This document shows, piece by piece, positions 1-7,997 of a stretch of DNA of 64,000 nucleotides. Below the pieces are notes generated by a model that was given only the letters and a program-made list of their open reading frames with translations, did not search any database and was not told the origin of the DNA. This stretch comes from Polyangiaceae bacterium (GTDB lineage: Bacteria > Myxococcota_A > Polyangia > Polyangiales > Polyangiaceae): assembly GCA_025936115.1 (NCBI GenBank), contig JAICTZ010000031.1:1-64000 (forward strand), read 5' to 3'. The position numbers and the translations under genes are program-made. The stretch's first letter is position 1. Each line of letters begins with the position of its first letter.

Positions 1-1
1 C

Positions 2-256
2 CAGGGCGAGAGCCGCTACGGAACGCCCGAGCCGCAGATCGCGCTCCGCTTCCCCAAGGGCACCAGCTACCGCGTCGTGAAGGCCGCGCTGCACAAGCTC
101 GCCGCCGAGATCGAGCTGGCGACGCCCGCGAGCGAGCACTGGTGCGTGAACACCGAGGACTTCAACGAGAGCGGGCGCGTGTACCTCGAGCTCTCCGACG
201 CGACGCCCGCCGAGGCCGCGCGCGGGACGGCGCTCCTCACGAAGCTGGTGGGGTGA
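2..256 (+). CDS. unrecognised protein, 3' end only
   Basis: An open frame enters from the left edge and stops with TGA at 254-256, leaving the last 84 residues. The residues are soluble-protein-like and well mixed (FPKGTSYRVVKAALHKL, then EHWCVNTEDFNESG), and third positions are G/C-rich as in real genes of this genome. There is no signal peptide, membrane segment or known motif in the visible part. I do not recognise the family. It is followed by gene fragments, so it could belong to an accessory or mobile region, but only its tail is visible. Confidence 0.55.
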   Translation, partial: QGESRYGTPEPQIALRFPKGTSYRVVKAALHKLAAEIELATPASEHWCVNTEDFNESGRVYLELSDATPAEAARGTALLTKLVG

Positions 257-264
257 GCGTCGGA

Positions 265-396
265 CTACCCGGCGACGTCGCCCTCGGGCGCGTCCTGGCG
301 CAACGTCTTCTCGTCACAGCCGAGCGCGTCGCCGCCGCCGCAGCCCAGGTGCCGTGCTGCTCCTTGGCCCACTGCGCGAGCTGCTGGCGGAACCAG
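265..396 (-). pseudogene. degraded fragment of an unrecognised gene
   Basis: The minus strand reads a protein-like helix (TERIRWFRQQLAQWAKEQHG) just below position 396, then loses its sense. A different minus frame continues plausibly (LGCDEKTLRQDAPEGDVAG) to a stop at 265-267. An in-frame TGA lies five codons upstream of TERIRW. The simplest reading is a truncated, frameshifted remnant; sequencing error or chance are alternatives. No family is recognised. Confidence 0.25.
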
Positions 397-411
397 CGAA
401 TGCGCTCGGTA

Positions 412-505
412 CGCGTGCGTCACCGACGAGAACCGCGCCAAGGTGCTCACCACGATCAAGAAGCATGTGCAGACGATCGAGAGCCTGCGCGAGAAGGTCG
501 CCTGA
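412..505 (+). pseudogene. 3' fragment of a small unrecognised gene
   Basis: A plus-strand frame ending TGA at 503-505 reads VTDENRAKVLTTIKKH followed by VQTIESLREKVA, a convincing helical C-terminus. Reading upstream, its sense dissolves near position 412, where the oppositely oriented fragment begins, and no start codon is evident. Its stop overlaps the ATG of the next gene (TGATG), as in translationally coupled pairs. It is probably the tail of a small gene whose 5' part has been lost. The family is unknown. Confidence 0.3.
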
Positions 506-702
506 TGGCGGGCGACGATTTCTTCAAGACCAGGATGGGCCACCGCTTCTACGAGGCGACGATGCCCAAGATCGCCGAGCAGCTCGAGCGTCTGAACACG
601 AACATCGAAGCGCTGGTCGCGGAGCTGCGAAGGCAGCGAGAGGCTCAGGACGTCGCCCCTGCGTCCGATGCCGATCATGCTCCTGCCCGCGACCCAAGGT
701 AG
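505..702 (+). CDS. small unrecognised protein (65 aa)
   Basis: The ATG at 505 overlaps the stop of the preceding fragment (TGATG), which suggests coupling to it. The first 45 residues form a charged amphipathic helix (HRFYEATMPKIAEQLERLN, then IEALVAELRRQRE) that could oligomerise as a coiled coil. The last 20 residues are Asp/Ala/Pro-rich and look disordered. There is no signal peptide or membrane segment. Small helical proteins of this sort are frequent in phage-derived or accessory regions, but I do not recognise a family and assign no function. Confidence 0.5.
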   Translation: MAGDDFFKTRMGHRFYEATMPKIAEQLERLNTNIEALVAELRRQREAQDVAPASDADHAPARDPR

Positions 703-826
703 CGCCCTCGCGGTCGGGAGGTCCCTGAGGACATTTTTGCCACGGCCAAGAGACGCAAGCGTTCCAAGCGGATGGGGCTTCTTCACAGCATGGCGACCTG
801 GCGCCCGCTACCGCGACCGTTAGACC

Positions 827-854
827 TTGATACTTCGAGCCAAAGGCTTATAGA
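827..854 (+). promoter_or_regulatory. candidate sigma-70 promoter of the hybrid kinase gene
   Basis: TTGATA (827-832) and TATAGA (849-854) are separated by 16 bp and stand out as an A/T-rich island in G/C-rich sequence. They lie about 84 bp upstream of the proposed GTG start at 938. Both hexamers are close to the housekeeping consensus. No transcript data are available, so this is a sequence match only. Confidence 0.4.
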
Positions 855-937
855 AGGTGCAAGCGCTCTCGCGCCTTCATCTTCCAGCTGCCCCGCGGGC
901 GACCTGGCAAACCGCCGAGGGCTCGAAAGGGAGCAAG

Positions 938-3900
938 GTGAGCGAGAAGGCTGACAGCACAGACGACGGAGCGATGAGGTCGGACTTCCCGATCGTCGCG
1001 ATCGGTGCGTCAGCGGGTGGCCTCGAGGCACTGCGGCAGCTCTTCTCTCGACTGCCCGCCGACACCGGCATGGCCTTCGTCGTGATTCAGCATCTCGATC
1101 CTGGGCGCCCGAGCATGCTGTCGAGCGTGCTTGCTGCCGCTGTGCAGATGCCTGTGGTCGAGGTGGCAGCCGGCATGCGCGCCGAGCCAAACCGCGTCTA
1201 CGTGATTCCACCCGACGCCGACCTGAGTATCCATCAGGGGCTCCTCGAGCTCGTCCCTCGGCAACAAACGCGCAAGCTCCACCTCCCGATCGATTCGTTC
1301 TTTCGTGCGCTCGCGCTCGATTCGTCAGACCAGGCCATCGGGGTGGTGCTCTCTGGATCCGCCTCCGATGGCACTGAGGGGCTCGGGGCGATCAAGGCCG
1401 CGGGCGGGATCACCTTCGCTCAGGAGCCGGAATCAGCGCAGTTCCGCAGCATGCCCGAGAGCGCGATCGCCGCTGGTGTCGTCGATTTCCGGCTAGCTCC
1501 GGAAGAGATCGCGAGCGAGATCGCTCGGCTCAGCCGTCATTCGTATCTCGCTCCTTCGTCAGCCCCCGAGGCGAGTGCGGAGGAACGTCCTCTCGATGCT
1601 GAGGGCAGCATTGCGACCGTCCTCACGGCGGTGCGTCAACACGCCCAGTTGGATTTCAGAGGCTACAAGCGCCCAACCATCATACGGCGCATCGCCAGGA
1701 GAATGGCGCTGCGCCGCCTTGGTTCGCTACACGAGTACGCCGAGTCAGTTCGCAATGACCCCGGCGAGTCCAAGGCTCTCGCCCAAGACATCCTCATCCA
1801 GGTGACGTCCTTCTTCCGCGACGCTGCTGCTTTCGAAGCGCTCAAGCAGCATGTCCTGCCTGAGCTGCTCGCGCACAAAAACGATGACGCGACCTTCCGC
1901 GTGTGGGTCCCTGGCTGCTCCACGGGAGAGGAGGCCTACTCGCTCGCCATTTGCCTGGCCGAGTTCCTCGCCGAACAGCACCGAACACCCGCCATCAAGA
2001 TCTTCGGCTCGGATTTGAGCGAGCGCGCGATCGAGACTGCTCGAACGGGTCTCTACGCTGAGTCAGAGGTGAAAGGGGTCAGCCCCGAGCGGCTCGCTCG
2101 GTTCTTCGAGCAAACGGAAGGCCGCTACCGCATCGGCAAGCAGGTCCGCGACCTTTGCGTGTTCGTGCGGCACGATCTCACGAGGGATCCGCCTTTCGCC
2201 AAGCTCGACCTCATCAGCTGTCGCAACGTCCTCATCTACTTCGACGCGGAGTTGCAGCGAAGAATCCTGCCCCTCTTGCACCATTGCCTGAACACGCCGG
2301 GCTATCTTTTTCTCGGCAGTAGCGAGAGCATCCGCGAGTTCGACGACATCTTCGCGCCGGTCGACAAAGAGCATCGGATCTTCCTCAAGAAGGGCGAGAG
2401 CCCGAGGCTTCAGTATCCGCTGGCGATCGGTCGTGAAGCCGAGTCGAAGATCCAAATATTCCAACCCGCCGAGCGACCCCATCCAGCGCGAGATGCGCAG
2501 CGGCAGGCCGATCACGTCCTTCTGACCCGATACGCTCCCCCCGGTGTAGTCGTCAACGACCGGCTCGAGGTCATCCAGTTCCGCGGTCGCACCGGGGACT
2601 TCCTCGAGTCCCCGCCCGGTCAGCCGCAAACGAACATCCTCAAGCTGGCGCGCGAGGGGCTCGTCAGCCACCTGCGCGAGGCGCTCGAAACAGCAAAGGC
2701 CCAGTCCATCACCGTCCGCAAGCAAGACGTGCGGATCGCCGAGGATGCGCAGGCTCGCTCCATCAACCTCGAGGTGGTGCCGCTCGCGGGTGTCGCGTCT
2801 ACAGCGGAACACTACTTCCTGATTGTCTTCGAGGAGAACGCTGCCCGCGGAGACGCCGAAGGCCGCCCGCTGCCTGCAACCCACGCAGGGAGCCAGCGAG
2901 CCGCCCAAGGCCAGCCCGACGAGGAGGTGGCTCGGCTCAGGACAGAGCTGGCAGCCACCAGGGACTATCTCCGAGCCATCACCGGCGAGCATCAGGACAC
3001 TGCTGAGGAGCTGGGCGCCGCGAACGAGGAGTTGATCGCCGCGAACGAGGAGCTCCAGAGCACCAATGAGGAACTCCAAAGCGCGAAGGAAGAGCTTCAA
3101 TCCACCAACGAGGAGCTCACCACCCTCAATGATGAGCTGAACAACAGGAATCAGCAGTTGGACTCGGTCGCAAACGATCTCGCCAACGTCCTCGAGAGCG
3201 TCCAGATCCCGGTCATCATGGTGGACCAGGCCCTTCGGATCCGACGATTCACTCCTGCCGCACGGGAGATCTCGAGCCTTCTCCCTGGAGATGTCGGACG
3301 TTCGATCGACGACGTGAAGCTCAAGGTCAAGGTCGACGACTTGGTCGACAAGATCCGCGAAACGATCGAGTCCGTCAGTCCGAAGGAACACACGGTTCAA
3401 GGCTTGGACGGCCGCTGGTTCAGGTTGCACATTCGCCCCTACCGGACGGCCGACAGCCGCCTCGACGGCGCCGTGCTTTCGTTTCTCGACGAGGACATAT
3501 TGAAGCGCGCGTTGCAGGAAGCCGAGCGCGCCCGCGACTACGCGAACAGCATCGTGGAGACTGTCCCGATGTCTCTGGTCGTACTTGACGGGAGCCTGCG
3601 CCTCGTTTCGGCCAACGCCCCTTTTTATCGGAGCTTCGGTGCTCAAGGGAACCTGACCGAGCATCCCGGGCTGTTCGAGATCGGCGCCGCCGCGCTGGAC
3701 GTGCCGGCGCTTCGTGAAGCGACCGAGAGAAGTCTGGCTGCCCGCTCTCCGTTCCACGATATCGAGGTCCAGTGTACGTTCCCAGCGAGCGGCCGTCGGG
3801 ACCTCAGGATCGCTGGCTGCCCGATCGGGAATGGTGGCGAAACGATGCTCCTGCTCGCCATCGAGGACGTCACGGAGCGCCATCTGCTCGAGGCTTCCGA

Positions 3901-5080
3901 GAAGCAGGCACGCGTCGAGGCGGAGCAAGCCAACCGCGCCAAGGATCTCTTCCTCGCCACCCTCTCGCACGAGCTACGCACGCCGCTCAGCACGATCTTG
4001 ATGTCAGCGCAGCTGCTCAAGAACACGCCGACCGAGGACCCCAAGATCCGACGTGCGAGCGCCGCGATCGAGCGTGCAGTAGGCAACCAGGCCAGATTGA
4101 TCGACGATCTCCTCGACATCTCACGCATCGTCTCTGGAAAGTTGATGCTGGATCTCCAGGCGGTCGATCTCACGAGCGTCGTTCAGACTGCGGTCGACGT
4201 GGCGCAGGCCTCGGCTGAAGCGAAGGGGATAGCGCTCGAACTCACCATGGACAGGCGCCTTCGCGCGGTCCACGGTGATCCAACTCGCTTGCAGCAGGTG
4301 GTCGCCAACCTCCTCAACAACTCGATCAAGTTCACGCCCAAAGGAGGGAAGATCACGGTCAGACTCGAGGCGATCGATGAGACAGCGCAGCTCACGGTAG
4401 CCGACACCGGGCTCGGCCTTCGTGCCGAGATCATCCCGCACCTCTTCGACCGCTTCGTCCAAGCCGAAAGCTCGATGACCCGAGCGCACGGTGGCCTTGG
4501 TCTTGGCCTGGCGATTGTTCGCCACATCGTGAACGTGCACGGGGGCGTGGTTCGTGCCGAGAGTCCCGGTGAGGGAAAGGGCGCAACCTTCACGGTCACG
4601 CTCCCGCTCGCACACGACGACGCCGCCATGCCGGAGGTCAGGAGGACGGTGACCCGCAGCATCAGCGGCATCCGCGTGCTTCTCGTCGAAGACGACGACG
4701 ATACTCGGGAGGCCTGTGCCACGCTGCTCAAAGAGAAGGGAGCTGAAGTTCGAGCCGCGCGCTCAGTCGCGGAGGGCCTCGCTGCGTTGGAGAACTTCGT
4801 TCCCCAGGTCATCCTCTCTGACATCGCGATGCCCGGAGAGGATGGTTACGTGTTCATTCGCAAGCTGCGGAGCGGAAATAGAGGGACAAGAGACATTCCG
4901 GCCGCTGCGCTCACGGCCCTGGCAGGCGAGGAAGACCGGAGGAGAGCGTTGGAGTCCGGTTTTCAGATGCATCTCGCTAAGCCGATCGACGCGGACCGGT
5001 TGGCTACCGCCGTAGCGACTCTGGCGGCTGCTCGGCCGCAGCATGCGGGCTCGTCCACGCAGCACGCCACTCGGGATTGA
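938..5080 (+). CDS. CheB-CheR-PAS-histidine kinase-receiver fusion
   Basis: This 1380-residue cytoplasmic signalling protein fuses five modules. A CheB-type methylesterase domain spans about residues 15-195, with Ser25 in IGASAGG and His52. A CheR-type methyltransferase with a SAM loop (VWVPGCSTGEEAYSLA) covers about 215-480. A Glu/Asn-rich coiled coil made of repeated NEELQS units follows, then two PAS-like regions. A HisKA/HATPase kinase carries His1011 in LSHELRTPL and the boxes DTGLGL and GGLGLGLAIV. A C-terminal receiver has Asp1295 in LSDIAMPGEDG. No membrane segment is seen, so the input is probably cytosolic, or arrives through methylation chemistry as proposed for such hybrids. The GTG at 938 was chosen because AAAGGGAG sits a few bases upstream; ATG 974 is an alternative. 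Base composition is visibly less G/C-rich than in neighbouring genes, which hints at acquisition. Confidence 0.9.
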   Translation: MSEKADSTDDGAMRSDFPIVAIGASAGGLEALRQLFSRLPADTGMAFVVIQHLDPGRPSMLSSVLAAAVQMPVVEVAAGMRAEPNRVYVIPPDADLSIHQGLLELVPRQQTRKLHLPIDSFFRALALDSSDQAIGVVLSGSASDGTEGLGAIKAAGGITFAQEPESAQFRSMPESAIAAGVVDFRLAPEEIASEIARLSRHSYLAPSSAPEASAEERPLDAEGSIATVLTAVRQHAQLDFRGYKRPTIIRRIARRMALRRLGSLHEYAESVRNDPGESKALAQDILIQVTSFFRDAAAFEALKQHVLPELLAHKNDDATFRVWVPGCSTGEEAYSLAICLAEFLAEQHRTPAIKIFGSDLSERAIETARTGLYAESEVKGVSPERLARFFEQTEGRYRIGKQVRDLCVFVRHDLTRDPPFAKLDLISCRNVLIYFDAELQRRILPLLHHCLNTPGYLFLGSSESIREFDDIFAPVDKEHRIFLKKGESPRLQYPLAIGREAESKIQIFQPAERPHPARDAQRQADHVLLTRYAPPGVVVNDRLEVIQFRGRTGDFLESPPGQPQTNILKLAREGLVSHLREALETAKAQSITVRKQDVRIAEDAQARSINLEVVPLAGVASTAEHYFLIVFEENAARGDAEGRPLPATHAGSQRAAQGQPDEEVARLRTELAATRDYLRAITGEHQDTAEELGAANEELIAANEELQSTNEELQSAKEELQSTNEELTTLNDELNNRNQQLDSVANDLANVLESVQIPVIMVDQALRIRRFTPAAREISSLLPGDVGRSIDDVKLKVKVDDLVDKIRETIESVSPKEHTVQGLDGRWFRLHIRPYRTADSRLDGAVLSFLDEDILKRALQEAERARDYANSIVETVPMSLVVLDGSLRLVSANAPFYRSFGAQGNLTEHPGLFEIGAAALDVPALREATERSLAARSPFHDIEVQCTFPASGRRDLRIAGCPIGNGGETMLLLAIEDVTERHLLEASEKQARVEAEQANRAKDLFLATLSHELRTPLSTILMSAQLLKNTPTEDPKIRRASAAIERAVGNQARLIDDLLDISRIVSGKLMLDLQAVDLTSVVQTAVDVAQASAEAKGIALELTMDRRLRAVHGDPTRLQQVVANLLNNSIKFTPKGGKITVRLEAIDETAQLTVADTGLGLRAEIIPHLFDRFVQAESSMTRAHGGLGLGLAIVRHIVNVHGGVVRAESPGEGKGATFTVTLPLAHDDAAMPEVRRTVTRSISGIRVLLVEDDDDTREACATLLKEKGAEVRAARSVAEGLAALENFVPQVILSDIAMPGEDGYVFIRKLRSGNRGTRDIPAAALTALAGEEDRRRALESGFQMHLAKPIDADRLATAVATLAAARPQHAGSSTQHATRD

Positions 5081-5153
5081 AGTCAAGGAATCGCGCCCCA
5101 GGTCGGCCGCTTCCGCCCATGCCAGAGAGGACGCGACGCCCCGCCCATGCATC

Positions 5154-5182
5154 GAGGGTTGCATGTCCAACATTGGACCCTC
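5154..5182. promoter_or_regulatory. dyad symmetry upstream of the PRC-barrel gene
   Basis: GTCCAA (5165-5170) and TTGGAC (5173-5178) form a perfect 14-bp dyad. An overlapping GAGGGT/ACCCTC pair (5154-5159 and 5177-5182) could fold as an alternative stem. The site lies 31 bp upstream of the ATG at 5213, so an operator or leader hairpin is possible. There is no U-tract, which argues against an intrinsic terminator. Confidence 0.3.
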
Positions 5183-5212
5183 TCTTCATCCAAGGATCGA
5201 AAGGCTGAACTC

Positions 5213-5515
5213 ATGAGGCTATCCGACGAGAATCTCCGCGGGCGAACCGTGATTGCTTCAGACGGGCTGGCGATCGGTGAGGTCGCCGTTCTCTTCCTTG
5301 ACAGTGACGCCTGGCGTGTAGAGTCGCTCCAGGTGAAGTTGCGCAAAGATGTGGCGGATCGGCTCGGCGCGGGGCGCAGCATGTTCCACGCGGGCGCGGT
5401 CGAGATTCCCATCCGGATGGTTCAGTCGGTTGGCGACGCGGTCGTGCTCTCGGTCGCGGTGGATGATTTGCGCCAGGTCCTGCCGAGCGCGAGCGAATCG
5501 GCCCCCGCCCACTGA
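5213..5515 (+). CDS. PRC-barrel domain protein
   Basis: The 100-residue product opens with a typical PRC-barrel strand pattern (LRGRTVIASDGLAIGEV, then VESLQVKLRKDVADRL) and ends in a second strand set (GAVEIPIRMVQSVGD). PRC-barrel domains occur in RimM, in the photosynthetic reaction centre H subunit and in many short stand-alone proteins, where they mediate protein or RNA contacts. There is no signal peptide or membrane helix. The ATG at 5213 was chosen because the domain begins almost immediately. It follows the hybrid kinase in the same direction after a 130-bp gap containing a dyad, so it may have its own control. The cellular partner is unknown. Confidence 0.75.
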   Translation: MRLSDENLRGRTVIASDGLAIGEVAVLFLDSDAWRVESLQVKLRKDVADRLGAGRSMFHAGAVEIPIRMVQSVGDAVVLSVAVDDLRQVLPSASESAPAH

Positions 5516-6225
5516 AGGCGCTCCGCAGGCGGCCCGCCGGGAGCCCGCCTCTCGTCCGACGGGGCGCTCGGGCGCTCCGCGCTTCGCTGTTCAACATCGG
5601 GTCGAGAGAGAAGGTAAGAACGATCGGCGATCGATCCGAACCTCGATCTCCCTCTCCGTTGAACAGCCGCGCGCGAGATTCACGAGCAGCGTCGCGGCTC
5701 TCCGCGCCCCGCGGAGAACGGGTTTGAAATGTCGGGCGCCTCTCTCCGGCTGTAAAACGAATTCTCCGCGGCGCTAAACGGGACCCCGGCTCTCTCTCCC
5801 CAGTCTCCGCCCCAAACGGGCCCTGAGCGAGCGATCGGCCACCGTCCGCGGCGCCCGCCGACTCCAGCGCGGCCGTGGAGATCACGCCCGCGACCACGCC
5901 GACGCTCGAAGCTCGCGCGATCGGTTCGCCGCGCGCACGGGCGGGCACCGTTTGTCGCGCGTCGCAAGCCTTCGCCCCGATGATCAACAGGCTCGGCCCT
6001 GTCGCGGACGCCGAAGCTGTTGATCAACGGGGCCGACTGTTGATCGCCGGGTACGCAGTTAAACGCCTCTCGGCTTCTCTCTCCCCACGGGACAGGAGAG
6101 AGAGCGGGAGAGCCGTCCCACGCGGCGCTCATCGAGCTCGCGCGGCGCTCTCTGCGAGAACCCGCGAGAGCGGCGCCGGAGCACGCGCAGCACGCGAAAC
6201 GCTCGGACTTCTGGGGAGAAACGGC
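5516..6225. other. long gene-free region with short inverted motifs
   Basis: No convincing coding frame was found in these 710 bases. The stretch holds a perfect inverted pair GCTGTTCAAC/GTTGAACAGC (5586-5595 and 5658-5667). It also has three copies of CTGTTGATC in mixed orientation (5982-5990, 6017-6025 and 6037-6045), the middle one inside the perfect palindrome GTTGATCAAC (6019-6028). Runs of GAGAGA-type sequence are frequent. It may be regulatory, or a decayed accessory segment beside the tRNA gene. Confidence 0.4.
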
Positions 6226-6257
6226 GAAGCCCCCTCGGATCGCTCCTTGGGGGCTTC
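6226..6257 (-). terminator. probable terminator of the tRNA-Asn gene
   Basis: A nine-base perfect stem, GAAGCCCCC (6226-6234) with GGGGGCTTC (6249-6257), encloses a 14-base loop. It lies 42 bases beyond the 3' end of the tRNA in the direction of transcription. The trailing T-tract on the minus strand is short and interrupted, so termination may be incomplete. Confidence 0.55.
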
Positions 6258-6298
6258 TGTTTACCGACCCTCGCCGCTGGTTGGCGACGAGAGAGAAA

Positions 6299-6374
6299 TG
6301 GCTCCAGCGCCTGGACTCGAACCAGGGACCCGGCGGTTAACAGCCGCCTGCTCTACCAACTGAGCTACGCTGGA
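6299..6374 (-). tRNA. tRNA-Asn (anticodon GTT)
   Basis: The minus strand folds as a full 76-nt cloverleaf with an encoded CCA end. The acceptor stem is TCCAGCG paired with CGCTGGA and the D-arm contains AGCTCAGTTGGTAGAGC. The anticodon stem GGCGG/CCGCC carries loop CTGTTAA, giving anticodon GTT, and the T-arm is CCTGG-TTCGAGT-CCAGG. It delivers asparagine to the ribosome. A stem-loop terminator follows its 3' end. Confidence 0.97.
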
Positions 6375-6638
6375 ATGGGCGCGAAGAGTACCCACGGGCG
6401 CCGGCCGGTCAAGAACGATCGCACGCCGCTGGATTACGCGACGCCACGCAGCCGCACAGCGCCGCAACAGCGCGTCCTCACGCCGCCGCACCGGCGCGTA
6501 ACGGCGCCGTCCCGCCACCGCACCGCCCCGAACCGGCCGTGCAGCTGACGCCCATCGCCGCACATCGCGCGCCGACCAGCCGTGCGCCGGCACGTCCCAC
6601 GAGCCGCGCCCATGCGCCGCAGCGCGTCCCCCGCCCCG

Positions 6639-7880
6639 CTACCAGGTAACCGTCGGAAACGGCCGTCCCGGCCGCGCAAACAAATACCCCTGGAACAGAT
6701 CGCACCCAATGTTCACGAGCGTATCCCGCTCCGCGACCGTCTCGACACCCTCCGCCACGACGCGGATCCCGAGCGGCCCGCCGAGCGTCTGCAGTGACGC
6801 CACCAGCCGTTGCTTGATTGGCTGCTTGTCGACGTTGCGCACCAGGGACATGTCGAGTTTGACGACTTCGGGTTGAAGGCTGGCGAGGCTCGAGAGGCCC
6901 GCGTACCCCGCGCCGAGGTCGTCGACCGCGATGCGGTAGCCGCGCGCACGGAGGACGACCATGCGCTCCTGGATGTCTTTGATCTTCTCCAAGGAGGCGC
7001 GCTCGGTGATTTCGAAGACGATACGATCCGCGAAGGGCGCGAGCGGGGCGTCGGCGTCGTAGAGTTCTTCGTCGGCGAGGTCGCTCGCGTGGAGGTTGAC
7101 GAAGAGGTTTGCGTCGCGCGGGGCGTCGACGGCGGCGACCGCGACGGCGCGGCGGATGTGGCGGCCGAGCTCCTGGACGCGGTGGAGTTGCTCGGCGGCG
7201 TTGAAGAGGTGGTCGGGTCGCGCGAGGCTCGGTTCGTCGTTGCGGACGAGGGCTTCGTAGGCGTGGATGCGTTTTTCGCTCCAGCAGACGATGGGCTGGA
7301 ATGCCATCCAGAGTTGCTGGAGGGCGGCGTCGAAGCGGCCGGAGAGTTCGGCGCGGACGCGTGAGCTCGGCGGGGAAAGGCCGGGGCGCGTGTCGGGGAG
7401 GAGGGCGCGGACGCTGTGGCGCATCTCGACGGCTTGCGCGACGGCTTGGAGCAGGACGTCGGGGTCGACCGGTTTGAGTAGGTAACGGTAGGCGCCGAAT
7501 TCGAGCGCCTGCACGGCGGTCTCGACGGTGGGCATGCCGGTCATGAACAGGACCGGGAGGTCGGGGTCGAGCTTGTGCGCGGCACGCATGACTTCGAGGC
7601 CGTCGCAGCCGGGCATGGTGATGTCGGTGAGGACTACGTCGACGTCGCGCGGGTCGAGTGTGGCGAGGTGTTCGCAGGCGCGGAAGCCGTCGGGGAGTCG
7701 TACGACTTCGTGCCCAGCGCGCTCGAGGGTGCGCGCGAGGGCACGCAAGAGGTCAGGGTCGTCATCGGCGAGGAGGACGCGCCCGCGAATGGCGATGGTG
7801 GGACGCGGGGCGCTCGATGCCGGAAATATCTCCAGCGCCGCCCCTTCGCCCGCCTGCGGTGATGTCATGAGTGCCGTCAT
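6639..7880 (-). CDS. receiver-EAL response regulator, probable c-di-GMP phosphodiesterase
   Basis: The 413-residue protein has an N-terminal receiver domain (about 30-150), with acidic pocket LLADDDPD and phospho-acceptor Asp86 in LTDITMPGCDG. A C-terminal EAL domain covers about 190-410. The residues expected of an active c-di-GMP phosphodiesterase are present: EAL motif at 209, FVNLH, FEITE, AVDDLGAGYAG, VVKLDM, AEGVE and the Gln in FQGYL. It should hydrolyse c-di-GMP under control of phosphorylation from an unlinked kinase. It is monocistronic, and upstream sequence on the minus strand shows no strong ribosome site. ATGs at 7880 and 7868 are both possible starts. Confidence 0.9.
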   Translation of the reverse strand: MTALMTSPQAGEGAALEIFPASSAPRPTIAIRGRVLLADDDPDLLRALARTLERAGHEVVRLPDGFRACEHLATLDPRDVDVVLTDITMPGCDGLEVMRAAHKLDPDLPVLFMTGMPTVETAVQALEFGAYRYLLKPVDPDVLLQAVAQAVEMRHSVRALLPDTRPGLSPPSSRVRAELSGRFDAALQQLWMAFQPIVCWSEKRIHAYEALVRNDEPSLARPDHLFNAAEQLHRVQELGRHIRRAVAVAAVDAPRDANLFVNLHASDLADEELYDADAPLAPFADRIVFEITERASLEKIKDIQERMVVLRARGYRIAVDDLGAGYAGLSSLASLQPEVVKLDMSLVRNVDKQPIKQRLVASLQTLGGPLGIRVVAEGVETVAERDTLVNIGCDLFQGYLFARPGRPFPTVTW

Positions 7881-7997
7881 TGACGCATCGAGGGTCGCCT
7901 TCTGCCCTCGAACTCCATGAACGGCTGCGGCCGCACGCACTTAAGCGGCCGTGCGGCCGGGAAACGCCTCGAAACGCCTAGGTACGAGGCCCGCGCA

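Noticed and set aside
2063..3970. Long minus-strand open frame of 635 codons
   Set aside because: It lies wholly antisense to the hybrid kinase, whose domains are unmistakable. Its residues show no domain pattern and arise from G/C-rich third positions.
5875..6363. Plus-strand frame of 162 codons next to tRNA-Asn
   Set aside because: It runs antisense into the tRNA gene; its end (APGLEPGTRRL) is the tRNA complement, a common false annotation.
6299..6374. tRNA gene as a proven island attachment site
   Set aside because: No second copy of the tRNA 3' end and no integrase is visible in the window.
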